A stretch of DNA of 22,004 nt from Anaerolineaceae bacterium (GCA_022181005.1 BQMV01000005.1:1-22004), one strand, 5' to 3'. Numbered from the stretch's first letter, positions 6,654 to 14,332 are shown. Program-made: numbers and translations. The notes: generated by a model not told the origin, from the letters alone.

Positions 6654-6954
6654 TGCGGTACTCGATCTTCGCCAATTGCATCAGGGAAACGAGATTGCGC
6701 CCCGTCTCGGTGAGTTCAACCCGGTAGACGCAATTGCCCCGTATGTGGGGGCGGCTTGCTTCAATCAAGCCGTGCTTCATGAGACGCCGGACTCCTCTTT
6801 TCACGGTTGAATAGTGACACCCAGCACGGTTTGAGAGCATCTTGTACTTACACTCGCGCCGTTCGGTAGGGGTGAGCCGCGCAATTACCCCCAAGAGCTT
6901 TTCCGTTGCCTCTGTCATTGCCCGCCGCCGCCTCCCCAACTTCCCATCTTTCAT
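6646..6954 (-). CDS. Winged-helix transcriptional regulator
   Basis: A 102-residue protein. From about residue 24: a helix (LTPTERRECKYKMLSNRAG), a recognition helix (HYSTVKRGVRRLMKHGLIEAS), then a wing (RGNCVYRVELTETGRNLVSL). This is the MarR/replication-initiator-type winged HTH that binds palindromic DNA. It is first in the minus-strand operon, divergent from the structural operon that starts at 7077. The inverted repeat at 6987-7012 between them is a natural operator candidate. An internal ATG at 6918, preceded by GGGGAGG, is an alternative start. Confidence 0.8.
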   Translation of the reverse strand: MKDGKLGRRRRAMTEATEKLLGVIARLTPTERRECKYKMLSNRAGCHYSTVKRGVRRLMKHGLIEASRPHIRGNCVYRVELTETGRNLVSLMQLAKIEYRND

Positions 6955-6984
6955 ACATTTGTTCGCAGTGTATCACAGCCAGTA

Positions 6985-7015
6985 GCTTTTGAGACCTTTT
7001 ATGGTCTCAAAAAGC
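6985..7015. promoter_or_regulatory. Inverted repeat in the divergent promoter region (operator candidate)
   Basis: TTTTGAGACC (6987-6996) and GGTCTCAAAA (7003-7012) are perfect 10-bp arms around TTTTAT. The right arm extended (GGTCTCAAAAAGC) recurs at 14131-14143 in front of the other minus-strand operon. Lying between divergent operons, next to a winged-helix gene, it is a likely operator, though I could not place matching -35/-10 boxes with confidence. Confidence 0.55.
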
Positions 7016-7062
7016 GGAATTTGCACGTTCTGCTTTCTGATTCTTTGGCATGATACGGGCAT

Positions 7063-7073
7063 AGGAGGTGATC
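7063..7073 (+). promoter_or_regulatory. Full-length Shine-Dalgarno sequence
   Basis: AGGAGGTGATC is an 11-base match to the complement of the conserved 16S rRNA 3' end, placed before the ATG at 7077. It is the strongest ribosome-binding site in the window and predicts very high translation of the basic peptide. Confidence 0.85.
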
Positions 7074-7076
7074 TTC

Positions 7077-7172
7077 ATGCGCAAATCGGGTCGCAGCCCT
7101 CGGCGTAGCAAGCGCAAGGGCAACCGCAAAAAGGGCGGGGGTGGTCTTTTGGGGACGCTCCGCCGCCGCTAA
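7077..7172 (+). CDS. Very basic 31-residue peptide
   Basis: MRKSGRSPRRSKRKGN is followed by KKGGGG and LLGTLRRR. About half the residues are Arg or Lys, with no acidic residue, so it is protamine-like. It has the strongest Shine-Dalgarno sequence in the window and is the first gene of the surface/structural operon. Tiny basic peptides of this kind neutralise nucleic acid in some virions (adenovirus mu is an analogy, not a homologue). A ribosomal-type or regulatory peptide is possible. It is too short for family assignment. Confidence 0.7.
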   Translation: MRKSGRSPRRSKRKGNRKKGGGGLLGTLRRR

Positions 7173-7207
7173 CTATGAACAAGGAGTAATCAAGGAGCAA
7201 TCAATCA

Positions 7208-7363
7208 ATGTCCGCTTCGTTCAATTTCGATATGGAAAGCCTGTTGTCCACAGCCGCGAACATCTTCAACTCGTTCGCCCCGATTTTTCTGCTCATTGCG
7301 GGAATTTCGGTTGGTTTCGGGTTGATCGTTCGGGTGGTTAACGAACTCCGCCGCGCCCTGTAG
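7208..7363 (+). CDS. 51-residue single-span membrane peptide, coat-protein-like
   Basis: An amphipathic N-terminus carrying its acidic residues (FNFDMESLLSTAANIF), one hydrophobic span (about 24-42), then a basic end (RVVNELRRAL). Size and charge pattern match the mature major coat protein of filamentous phages and also small pilin-like subunits. No cleavable signal peptide is obvious. Two tandem SD-like motifs (AAGGAGTAATC, AAGGAGCAATC) precede the ATG, suggesting strong expression. Its stop TAG overlaps the GTG of the next gene. Two similar peptides lie at 12498-12745. Confidence 0.75.
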   Translation: MSASFNFDMESLLSTAANIFNSFAPIFLLIAGISVGFGLIVRVVNELRRAL

Positions 7364-9063
7364 TGCAATCCCGCACATTTTTCATGAAACGCGCTCTTGT
7401 GGTGATCTCCCTGATCACCCTCGGCGCGTTTTTGCTTTTACCCGTCAAAACCTCGGCACAGGGTTACGAATATTGTCATTCATGGAGTTTTTCATCTTCA
7501 CAGGACGGGTGGACAATTTCCTCAAGCGGTTCGCACGATGGATCGGGGTTCACGAACTCAGGTCCCGGCTCAGATGGCGTATACATCACGTCGCCGGAGA
7601 CCTACTTTGAATCAAATTTCCAGCAGGTAACTGTAGCTTTTAATGATTCTTTCAGCGGCACAAATCCCCGTATACTAATCTATGATTACGATCAACAGAC
7701 CGAATGGGGATCATCCTCGGCGACGGGGGACACCATTGCTGTTAGCCTCAGCAATGCGCAAGGACACTTCGTACAAGTCGTTGCCGACAGGTACTATCAA
7801 GGCACGCAATACTTTGAAGGGTTGCATCTGATCGGGGTTGAAATATGCGGATCGGGTGCTGATCCCTGGATACCTCCCAATACCCCCACGCCGACGCCCT
7901 CCCCAACGCCGGGCGTATCATCGGACGCACTACTTGCGGCGTGCATCGTCATGCCGCAGGAGCAGGCAAAATTCAATGCAAATTCCGGCTGGTCTCCGGC
8001 GCAAAACACGGCACAAGTGGGCTACTTGCCGGGGGGAGGGGCTACGCTGAGTCCGGGCGCGACGTTGGCGTCTCTCATCGGGCTGAACCAGCAACAGAAA
8101 TATAAGGCGGTGATGCTCTACACGGCATCCGCTGGACGCAAGGTTTCAATTAGGGTAGGTGGAATAAATCTCCCGGTGATTGCGGCGGGGAGCGGCTTGG
8201 AACGCTACGAATCTGAGGGATTCAATCCTCCTCTCTCGGAGGGAGGGAAATATCCAGTGTTGATCAGCACGCCACCGGAAAATAGCGGCACGGTCAACTT
8301 AAGTTACTTCTGTCTGATTCCCGTCACATCGGGGAATCTCGCTCCGGTGGCGGAATACAACCCTGACTCCTGCTTTTCTTGCGAAGACTACATATTTATT
8401 GACCGAATTATTTGCCAGATTCGGCAATCTATTGAATGTTTTCTTGCGTTCATTCTGCGGCGGATGTTCGCGTTTATTTCCGGTCTAATGGTCTTGGGGG
8501 TGGGGGCGGGCAAGCTGGCGATAGATAGCGCCGAGGGCGGCGCACAGTTCGGCGCGAATGTGGTTGGCGAGGTCGGAGGATTCTTGGGGTCGGGGTTCTC
8601 CAACCTGACCAGTCAGGTTGGCAATGGACTCAACAATTCGGTGGGCGCGGGCATCAACACCATGATGTCCAACGTCCGCGATCTGCCAACTGCGATGCTC
8701 AATATCGTGGGGACGTTCGCGCAGGGGTCGTTGCTATCCATTAATGGGGACAATTTACTGTCAACAATTTTGTCGCTCATCGGAGTGACATTTAATGCTG
8801 TAGGTGATTTTCTCGCCCTCATTCCGACAGTTCTGGCGGCGCTCATCGACGGATTCAACAGTCCAGGGGAATCGATCTCGCAGTCGATTGTTTGCACGAA
8901 TCCAAATATCCTTGCTTACTATCCGTGCTTGGGCTTCTACATCTTGGACAACACGATTTTTTCGGGTCCGGCGTTCCTGCTGATTCCTGTTCTGATGGGC
9001 ATCATGGCGTTCAACACATTCATCTGGATTGCAGGGAAAGTGGGGGATGCGCTGGATGGCTAA
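7363..9063 (+). CDS. Exported multi-span membrane protein with beta-sandwich-like head and Thr/Pro stalk
   Basis: A 566-residue protein. Start GTG at 7363 couples to the previous stop; ATG at 7384 is an alternative. The signal peptide ends at about TSA/QG (residue 32). Residues 35-163 form a predicted beta-rich domain bounded by Cys38 and Cys162, with GWT near the start, like a carbohydrate-binding fold. Then come NTPTPTPSPTPG (173-184) and a second extracellular beta-rich domain (187-320). The C-terminal third holds several hydrophobic segments (about 366-390, 470-500, 535-560) separated by Gly/Ser/Asn-rich loops. This recalls a fused adsorption protein plus membrane base (filamentous pIII/pVI) or a VirB6/TrbL-like conjugation component. 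No family is assigned. Confidence 0.8.
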   Translation: MQSRTFFMKRALVVISLITLGAFLLLPVKTSAQGYEYCHSWSFSSSQDGWTISSSGSHDGSGFTNSGPGSDGVYITSPETYFESNFQQVTVAFNDSFSGTNPRILIYDYDQQTEWGSSSATGDTIAVSLSNAQGHFVQVVADRYYQGTQYFEGLHLIGVEICGSGADPWIPPNTPTPTPSPTPGVSSDALLAACIVMPQEQAKFNANSGWSPAQNTAQVGYLPGGGATLSPGATLASLIGLNQQQKYKAVMLYTASAGRKVSIRVGGINLPVIAAGSGLERYESEGFNPPLSEGGKYPVLISTPPENSGTVNLSYFCLIPVTSGNLAPVAEYNPDSCFSCEDYIFIDRIICQIRQSIECFLAFILRRMFAFISGLMVLGVGAGKLAIDSAEGGAQFGANVVGEVGGFLGSGFSNLTSQVGNGLNNSVGAGINTMMSNVRDLPTAMLNIVGTFAQGSLLSINGDNLLSTILSLIGVTFNAVGDFLALIPTVLAALIDGFNSPGESISQSIVCTNPNILAYYPCLGFYILDNTIFSGPAFLLIPVLMGIMAFNTFIWIAGKVGDALDG

Positions 9064-10399
9064 GATGAGATTGCGGATCATCTCTGTGGGTGTGTTTATG
9101 GCACTCATGTCCACAGCATTCGGCGTCCGACCAGCGGCGGCGCAAGACCTGATCTGCTTTACGCCAAGCATGTCCAGCTTCAATGGCTGGACGACCACCG
9201 CCCCGTTGCAATACATCTACCCAGAAGGGGAATCCTACGTACCCGGAATTCCCACAACCGGGGCGAGTGGACAAAATATATGGCTGAGCGGGGCGACGTA
9301 CAATATACGGGTTTGGTTGGGTGAACGCGCCGTACAGCGGATAAAGGTACGGGCGGTTGCCAACGGATTCTCGCCGGGCGGCGCGATCCTCACCGTCAAA
9401 ACCTTTTATGATTTGAAGGTGAAGGAGGTTAAGGAGGGAATATTCCCCCCTGACCCCGTTTTTTGGGTGTACAGGGAGTTTTCTTATTATTTGACCCCGC
9501 AGGTGGTGGATACAATCGAGGTGGCGGTTGTCCTCGGACGTGACGCAAGTTACACGGTGGACATGGGGTTGTGGATCGATGAGATTTGCTACCACTCGTC
9601 CAGCAGTTTCCCGACTCCGACCCCGCGAGTCGTGATCCCGACTGGCACACCGCCGTTTACGAACACGCCCACCCGCACCCGCACCCCAACGCGAACACTG
9701 CCTTCGACATGGACGCCCGCACCAACGAGTACGCCCGGTGGCGTAACGGATACGCCCGTGCCGACTTGGACAGGCACGCCGCCGCCAACGATGGTAGGCG
9801 TCAGCACCCCGGACGGATTCGACAATCCGGGTTGTATCGATCCATCTGATCCGTGTTCTATCTTCCCAGTCATCAGATTTCCCACCGTGAGGATAAGCAC
9901 CCTTACGCCTGTTGCCATTTTGCCTACCTTGACGCCGCTGCCCTCGATCACCAATGCATTTGTGATCGACGGTGGGCGCATCAAGAGCATCACCCCCGCC
10001 GTGACACCGCCTACCCAAACAGGCACACTCCCTCCGATCAGTGGGACTCTGCCGCCCGTTCTGACCCCAATTGCCATGATGCTTACGCAGCAGGCGGGGC
10101 TGCCTGACCCCAAAAATTTGGAGGGGACGCCCGTTGCCGGATTAGGGCAAGCAGCGTATGACGCCGGAGCGAGAATTGGCTGGGGCTTTGGGATCATGCG
10201 TCAGATGGCGACGGGTGAATTCGGACGGGTTGGCTCGATTCTATCCTTCATCTTTGCCCTGATCGCACTGAACTTACTCGTGCGTCTTGTTTTCTTCTTC
10301 GTGCCTATTGCGATCAAGTTCTTTGAGGTGTTGATCCAACTGTTCAACATCCTCGTCACCGTTGTATCTGGCTTTATCGATGCAATTACTCCCTGGTGA
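9056..10399 (+). CDS. Exported stalk protein with beta-sandwich-like head and C-terminal membrane spans
   Basis: 447 residues from ATG 9056, overlapping the previous stop by eight bases; 9065 is also possible. The signal peptide ends at AAA/QD (residue 29). The head domain (31-183) has the same signposts as the upstream protein: Cys, then NGWT, ending in LWIDEICYHS before the stalk. A long Thr/Pro-rich stalk (about 186-260) follows, then a Pro-rich region and two hydrophobic spans in the last 58 residues. It is probably a paralogue of the 566-residue protein in its head, anchored by its C-terminus on the outer face. A receptor-binding or contact function is inferred from architecture. Confidence 0.8.
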   Translation: MAKMRLRIISVGVFMALMSTAFGVRPAAAQDLICFTPSMSSFNGWTTTAPLQYIYPEGESYVPGIPTTGASGQNIWLSGATYNIRVWLGERAVQRIKVRAVANGFSPGGAILTVKTFYDLKVKEVKEGIFPPDPVFWVYREFSYYLTPQVVDTIEVAVVLGRDASYTVDMGLWIDEICYHSSSSFPTPTPRVVIPTGTPPFTNTPTRTRTPTRTLPSTWTPAPTSTPGGVTDTPVPTWTGTPPPTMVGVSTPDGFDNPGCIDPSDPCSIFPVIRFPTVRISTLTPVAILPTLTPLPSITNAFVIDGGRIKSITPAVTPPTQTGTLPPISGTLPPVLTPIAMMLTQQAGLPDPKNLEGTPVAGLGQAAYDAGARIGWGFGIMRQMATGEFGRVGSILSFIFALIALNLLVRLVFFFVPIAIKFFEVLIQLFNILVTVVSGFIDAITPW

Positions 10400-10406
10400 T
10401 AGTCCT

Positions 10407-10796
10407 ATGCGCGTTTTCTGGGCGGGTGTTCTTTTTATCCTTTTGGTGGGCGTGGTGGTCGTTGCGCCAGGGGCGTCGCCCGTCACGGCGCAATCCCCCA
10501 CGCTTACGCCGTCGCGCACACTTGCGCCACTGCAAACCACTGCTACGTCAAAATACCAGGGGTTAAGACCCACGCCTACGCCTTTGACGCTGACGACAGA
10601 CCCGACCCTTGCAGGGATCATCAGCGAATTTGATATGCGCGGGGTGTCGGGGACGTTTGCTGACCAGACAATCAACCTCTACCGCGCCCTGAACACTTAC
10701 GGAATCGCTGATTTCGTCATGTTCGTGGCGATGGGCATGATCACGGTTGTTTTCGCTGTGCGCACCCTGAATAAGTTGAACAAAACGCATGACTAA
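10407..10796 (+). CDS. Small exported protein with Thr-rich stalk and C-terminal span
   Basis: 129 residues from ATG 10407, preceded by GGTGAT. Signal peptide 1-29 (ending VTA/QS), a short Thr/Pro/Ser-rich segment (31-60), then a helical region and one hydrophobic span (about 102-121) ending in a basic tail. It is a compact version of the stalk-plus-anchor plan of its upstream neighbours. The stop overlaps the next start by eight bases. Confidence 0.75.
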   Translation: MRVFWAGVLFILLVGVVVVAPGASPVTAQSPTLTPSRTLAPLQTTATSKYQGLRPTPTPLTLTTDPTLAGIISEFDMRGVSGTFADQTINLYRALNTYGIADFVMFVAMGMITVVFAVRTLNKLNKTHD

Positions 10797-11256
10797 GACG
10801 GGTAAACAAGCAGCCATTGGGTGGGTTCCCGCTGGGAGTGATCCCACTGAACTTGACTATGAGATGGAGCGCCCAACGCTCGCCGGATGTGGCAGCCGAA
10901 TTGGGCAGATCATGATCATCTTGCTCGCCGTCTATGGCGCGATCCAAATCTACATGCAAAGCCAGAGTCGTTCGGCGGCGGCGATTACGCCCACACCCGC
11001 CCCGCCCGCTGAAATTATCGTCATCCGCACGGCGACGCCCGCCGCCACATGGACGCCGATGATCATCACCACTACCCCGGAATTCGTGGATCGCCCGACC
11101 CTGACCGCCCATACCGCCACGCCCACGCTGACGGCAACCACCACCCCAACCCCCACCGCCACGCTAACGCCCCCCGCTGCGTTGGCAACGTGGACGCCGG
11201 GCGTGTGGATGGTCACGCGATGGTCGGCGACACTGGAGGGAAAAAACAGACCATGA
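10789..11256 (+). CDS. Type II membrane protein with long Thr/Pro-rich outer tail
   Basis: A 155-residue protein with no signal peptide: a cytoplasmic stretch of about 36 residues, one span (about 37-56, IGQIMIILLAVYGAIQIYM), then a tail of TPTPAPP, TATPAATWTP and similar repeats to the end. The tail is low complexity and a natural O-glycosylation substrate. The start overlaps the preceding stop (ATGACTAA); the end overlaps the next ATG. No enzymatic domain is visible. Confidence 0.75.
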   Translation: MTKTGKQAAIGWVPAGSDPTELDYEMERPTLAGCGSRIGQIMIILLAVYGAIQIYMQSQSRSAAAITPTPAPPAEIIVIRTATPAATWTPMIITTTPEFVDRPTLTAHTATPTLTATTTPTPTATLTPPAALATWTPGVWMVTRWSATLEGKNRP

Positions 11257-12488
11257 GGATCATCATTCGCTTGTTGCGGTATCTGTTCCCGCCACGAACG
11301 CCCCGACAGAAACTTCCATTAACTTCCATTGGCTACAGCGGGACGCAATCCCGCTATGGGAAGACGCCACAAAATTTGAAATTACTCGCCCGTGCGTTGG
11401 TTGCCGCCAACGTCGCTCGTGATGAAGGACACGCCTACATGATCATTCGTAATGAACCCGCTGATTCAGACCTAAAGACCCTGATCCGAAAGTACAAACG
11501 CCCGCGACGGTTTCGCGGGCGCTTAGTCATGGCGGCGATCCGCTTCAAGCGTATTCTGTGGGCGTGGATGATTCTTGTGTTCATGGCGGGGGCTGTGTCG
11601 GTGGGGGCGCAGGGCGGCGTCAAGGGTACGGTCTTGGCGGAGCGCTTGCCCGTGCGGGAATGCCCCGCCACTGATTGCCCTGAAATCGGAGAATTGAAAG
11701 CGGGGGGAAAGTTCGTCATTTCTGGACAGTCGGCGGGCGGCTCATGGCTGTTTTTTCGGTATTGGGATCGGGATGGGTGGGTAGAGTACGCGGAGGCGGA
11801 TATTGCCTTGATCGGGGAGCTGGCGACACTCCCGATCATCTCAACGCGAACGTTGCTCCCCGTTGTGCTAGGATCGTGGAGCATTGACCCGATCCAGCCC
11901 GCGCCGGGGCAAGCCTATACCTTGACCTTGACGCTCCAAAACGCCGGGGGGACAGACACAGCGGGATTCGCGTTGGGGGCGCTCTTTCCCGGCGGGCATT
12001 TTGCATATCTGAGCGTGCCGCCCTTGCCGAGCGGCGGCGCGGGTACGATCCGTATCCCCGCACCGGGGGAAAAAACGACAGGCAATCAGACAATCACCGT
12101 CATTTTAGACATGGATCAGGTCTTGATCCCCACGCCTGATGAAGGTCAACGGATCACGATCCCGGTGCGGATAGATCGCCCGTATCGCACACAGGGGACG
12201 GTGACGGTTGCACCCGACTCCAATATTTCGTTGGAGGGAGGCGGTGTTGATCTGCAATTTGCCGACGGGCAATTGCGGGCGGGGGAGGGCGTGGCGATAC
12301 AGATCATCACTGATCTGGCGGAGGCTCACTATGATGGGTTGGAAACAATTGAGGGAGAACGGATCGGGGCGGAGGGCTTAAAGCCGGGAGTTCTGGCGGG
12401 AATCCATACCAGCCAGAAGGCACGCGGGGTATTGCGGATAGTACGGATGGATGGGGAGGGATTGACCGTGTACTATGCGCTGTACTAA
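11253..12488 (+). CDS. Membrane-anchored SH3b and CARDB-like surface protein
   Basis: 411 residues from ATG 11253, overlapping the previous stop (ATGA). Residues 1-95 are basic and cytoplasmic-looking; 98-119 are a signal-anchor (AAIRFKRILWAWMILVFMAG). Residues 123-185 fit a bacterial SH3 domain (GTVLAERLPVRECP ... SWLFFRYWDRDGWVEY). Residues about 208-305 fit a CARDB/NEW3-type Ig-like domain (QPAPGQAYTLTLTLQNAG), and a further beta domain follows to the end. SH3b domains often bind cell-wall peptides or sugars. An internal ATG at 11529 would make a conventional signal-peptide protein, but I see no ribosome-binding site there. A tandem 10-bp duplication at 11311-11330 lies in the N-terminal part. 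Confidence 0.8.
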   Translation: MRIIIRLLRYLFPPRTPRQKLPLTSIGYSGTQSRYGKTPQNLKLLARALVAANVARDEGHAYMIIRNEPADSDLKTLIRKYKRPRRFRGRLVMAAIRFKRILWAWMILVFMAGAVSVGAQGGVKGTVLAERLPVRECPATDCPEIGELKAGGKFVISGQSAGGSWLFFRYWDRDGWVEYAEADIALIGELATLPIISTRTLLPVVLGSWSIDPIQPAPGQAYTLTLTLQNAGGTDTAGFALGALFPGGHFAYLSVPPLPSGGAGTIRIPAPGEKTTGNQTITVILDMDQVLIPTPDEGQRITIPVRIDRPYRTQGTVTVAPDSNISLEGGGVDLQFADGQLRAGEGVAIQIITDLAEAHYDGLETIEGERIGAEGLKPGVLAGIHTSQKARGVLRIVRMDGEGLTVYYALY

Positions 12489-12497
12489 CGTAGCGGT

Positions 12498-12635
12498 TCA
12501 CTCCTCAAGAGAGCGTCGAATCAACTGCACCAAAAGAGACCCCATAAGCGCGGCGGTGGCAACGGCGACGGCGATCTGGGCAATCCCGCCAAAAGCCAGA
12601 GTTATGAACTCCTGCATGTCGTAGAGCATCACCAT
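12498..12635 (-). CDS. 45-residue single-span membrane peptide, coat-protein-like
   Basis: MVMLYDMQEF carries an acidic, amphipathic N-terminus, followed by one span (about 12-38) and the end RRSLEE. The start overlaps the stop of the 38-residue gene; ATG 12629 is an alternative. It is last in the LamG operon and converges on the plus-strand operon with nine bases between stops. Size and layout resemble filamentous-phage coat subunits or conjugation holin-like peptides. Confidence 0.65.
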   Translation of the reverse strand: MVMLYDMQEFITLAFGGIAQIAVAVATAALMGSLLVQLIRRSLEE

Positions 12636-12745
12636 TTCCTCACCGTATCGGCAATAGCGGCTAAGGCAAAATAAAGCAGCGCCGCCCCCGCAACGCCCAG
12701 GATGGGCAGCCCAAGAATCAAGATAAAATCGCTGTACAGGATCAT
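12629..12745 (-). CDS. 38-residue single-span membrane peptide
   Basis: MILYSDFILILGLPILG is followed by an Ala/Leu-rich span and a basic end (DTVRKW). The ATG overlaps the stop of the LamG gene (ATGA), which argues that it is a real, coupled gene despite its size. It shares the acidic/hydrophobic/basic plan with the 45- and 51-residue peptides. Confidence 0.65.
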   Translation of the reverse strand: MILYSDFILILGLPILGVAGAALLYFALAAIADTVRKW

Positions 12746-13668
12746 CGGCGTATCACTCCCCGGAAAAAGATCAGCGTGATAGCAAACAGCAAAAGCGCGG
12801 CGATCAGGATTTCGCCCGCCGTCATGCTGAAAATGACGCCCGTTTGTCTCCCCCCGGACAAAGTGATTATCTCTGTGAATGGTGGCGGAGCGGGTGTGGG
12901 TGTGGCGTCCACCAACCCGGCGGGGTCAGCAAGGATGGCGATCTCAGATTGACTGAGCGCCTCAGACCAAATTCCGACGCGGGCGATTGCGCCGTACCAA
13001 TAGCGCCCACCGGGTAGAACGCCAATGTAGAGATTTTCACTACTGAGGGTGTTGGCAGAGCGCGTGCCGCTTGCTATGAGCGTGCCGTTTTGGTAAAGTG
13101 CCGCCGCGTTTGTGTTCGCGTCGTAAGTGTAGGCAAGGTGAATCCATTGATTCACGATGCTAAATTGCGTCGTCAATGAATCCCCATAAGAGCCGTACCA
13201 ACCGTACAGTTCCCCGTCTCCGAGGGTCGCAAGACCATACCCTTGTGTCCAGCAACACCCATTTACTTTTGCGACTATCCCCCGCCAGTAGGTTGCCTCC
13301 TGCGCGTTGATCCACGCGGAAATTGTGATCCCGCTGGCGGGGTTCAGCGCCGTGCTGTGAGGCACGGAGATGGAGTCGTTGAGTCCATCGAAGGTGGGGG
13401 CTGGCAAACCGTCGGGACCAATAAGACCGTTCAAGACTACCCCCGTGTACGTTCCATTGTTTCCGTTGCCGCTTGTGTCTAGTGCAGTCGTGCCGGAGGT
13501 TTCCGTGAGCGCCCAATATGCGATCAACGAATCGGGACTCATATCAAGCACCTTTTGGCTATATGTTCCAGCGGCGGCGGGAACGCCGGGCGTGAGGAAT
13601 AAGAAGGCAAGGATGAGGGCAAGGGCGCGTTTAGCCAGCGGGGACACGGAAACGGAGGATGTAGTCAC
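12742..13668 (-). CDS. LamG-domain surface protein with C-terminal membrane anchor
   Basis: A 308-residue protein. Signal peptide about 13-33 (LAKRALALILAFLFL ... AAAG). A LamG/concanavalin-like domain (about 47-245) shows YWALTETSGTTALDTSGNGNNG, FDGLNDSISVP, ITISAWI, WIHLAYTYD and ARVGIWSEALSQSEI, the usual LamG_3 landmarks. A short ATPTPAPPP stalk follows, then a span (286-303) and a basic RR end. LamG folds bind sugars or proteins, so this is a cell-surface adhesin or receptor-binding spike. The ATG at 13668 overlaps the previous gene by 38 bases; GTG 13647 is an alternative start. Confidence 0.85.
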   Translation of the reverse strand: MTTSSVSVSPLAKRALALILAFLFLTPGVPAAAGTYSQKVLDMSPDSLIAYWALTETSGTTALDTSGNGNNGTYTGVVLNGLIGPDGLPAPTFDGLNDSISVPHSTALNPASGITISAWINAQEATYWRGIVAKVNGCCWTQGYGLATLGDGELYGWYGSYGDSLTTQFSIVNQWIHLAYTYDANTNAAALYQNGTLIASGTRSANTLSSENLYIGVLPGGRYWYGAIARVGIWSEALSQSEIAILADPAGLVDATPTPAPPPFTEIITLSGGRQTGVIFSMTAGEILIAALLLFAITLIFFRGVIRR

Positions 13669-14089
13669 TCTGGTTCGCCTCGAAGTATGCGCGGGCGGTA
13701 GTTTTGTCGGAAAAGATCGTCACAGTCATACCCGATTGAACGATGAGCGGATCAATGCCGAGAGATTCGGCAACAACCGCGATCACGTCAGTGTCAGCGG
13801 GGACGGAAAACCATCGTGCTTCCAGCAATGCTTTATCGCCATCTAGGGCGATCAGGAAGTGCAAAATTTCTGTGGGCTGTGGGCGTCCGGCAACGGGGGC
13901 AAGTTGGCTGAACGCTTGGGTGATCTTCGATTCCGTCAATGCGGTTCGGAGGGCGGGGTCGGCGTCGGGAGATAAAGCGATCAAAATTATCCCCTGCCAA
14001 GATGGGTCAACAGGGGGTTGCGCCTGCACACGTACAGCAGACGCAACCATAATTATTAGCACCCCGCAGAGAATCAGACGCAACCTCAT
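13631..14089 (-). CDS. Secreted small protein of unknown function
   Basis: A 152-residue protein with a clear signal peptide (1-23, ending VQA/QP) and no later membrane span. The mature part alternates strands and helices (GIILIALSPDAD ... ILHFLIALDGDKALLEARWF ... VIAVVAESLGIDP). No family is recognised. It is first of the LamG operon. No ribosome-binding site is visible before the ATG, and the predicted promoter lies just upstream, so the leader may be very short. Confidence 0.75.
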   Translation of the reverse strand: MRLRLILCGVLIIMVASAVRVQAQPPVDPSWQGIILIALSPDADPALRTALTESKITQAFSQLAPVAGRPQPTEILHFLIALDGDKALLEARWFSVPADTDVIAVVAESLGIDPLIVQSGMTVTIFSDKTTARAYFEANQSDYILRFRVPAG

Positions 14090-14099
14090 GGGGGAATCG

Positions 14100-14138
14100 T
14101 ACCATGAGAAATGGTATGTGAGGGGACGGTGGTCTCAA
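14100..14138 (-). promoter_or_regulatory. Putative promoter and overlapping inverted repeat for the LamG operon
   Basis: On the minus strand: TTGAGA (14138-14133), 16 bases, TACCAT (14116-14111). The -10 is one arm of a perfect inverted repeat (TACCAT, GAGAA, ATGGTA at 14100-14116), a typical place for a repressor. The predicted start of transcription is only about 15 bases from the ATG at 14089. Confidence 0.5.
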
Positions 14139-14142
14139 AAAG

Positions 14143-14168
14143 CGCCCCTCTGGAATTCCAGAGGGGCG
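14143..14168 (-). terminator. Perfect 26-bp palindrome, intrinsic terminator on the minus strand
   Basis: The arms CGCCCCTCTGG and CCAGAGGGGCG surround AATT. On the minus strand the stem is followed by GC and five T (14141-14137), a terminator shape; on the plus strand only a weak CCTTCTTT follows. It would insulate the LamG operon from transcripts coming from the right. Confidence 0.7.
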
Positions 14169-14332
14169 TCCTTCTTTAATCTCATGTTCTATATTGTTCT
14201 GATTTTATTGATATGGGTTTCCTGATTCCCCTTCCCACACCAAGGAAAGTCAACTTCACTCTCAGATTTGCTGTGTGTCAGTAATTTTCCCGAATGTTTA
14301 GATTAGAGAGTTGTGAGTGCGCTTATTTGCCA

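Noticed and set aside
9020..10018. 332-residue minus-strand frame opposite the stalk protein
   Set aside because: It is a mirror of a gene with a clear signal peptide, stalk and membrane spans; no start signal or domain of its own.
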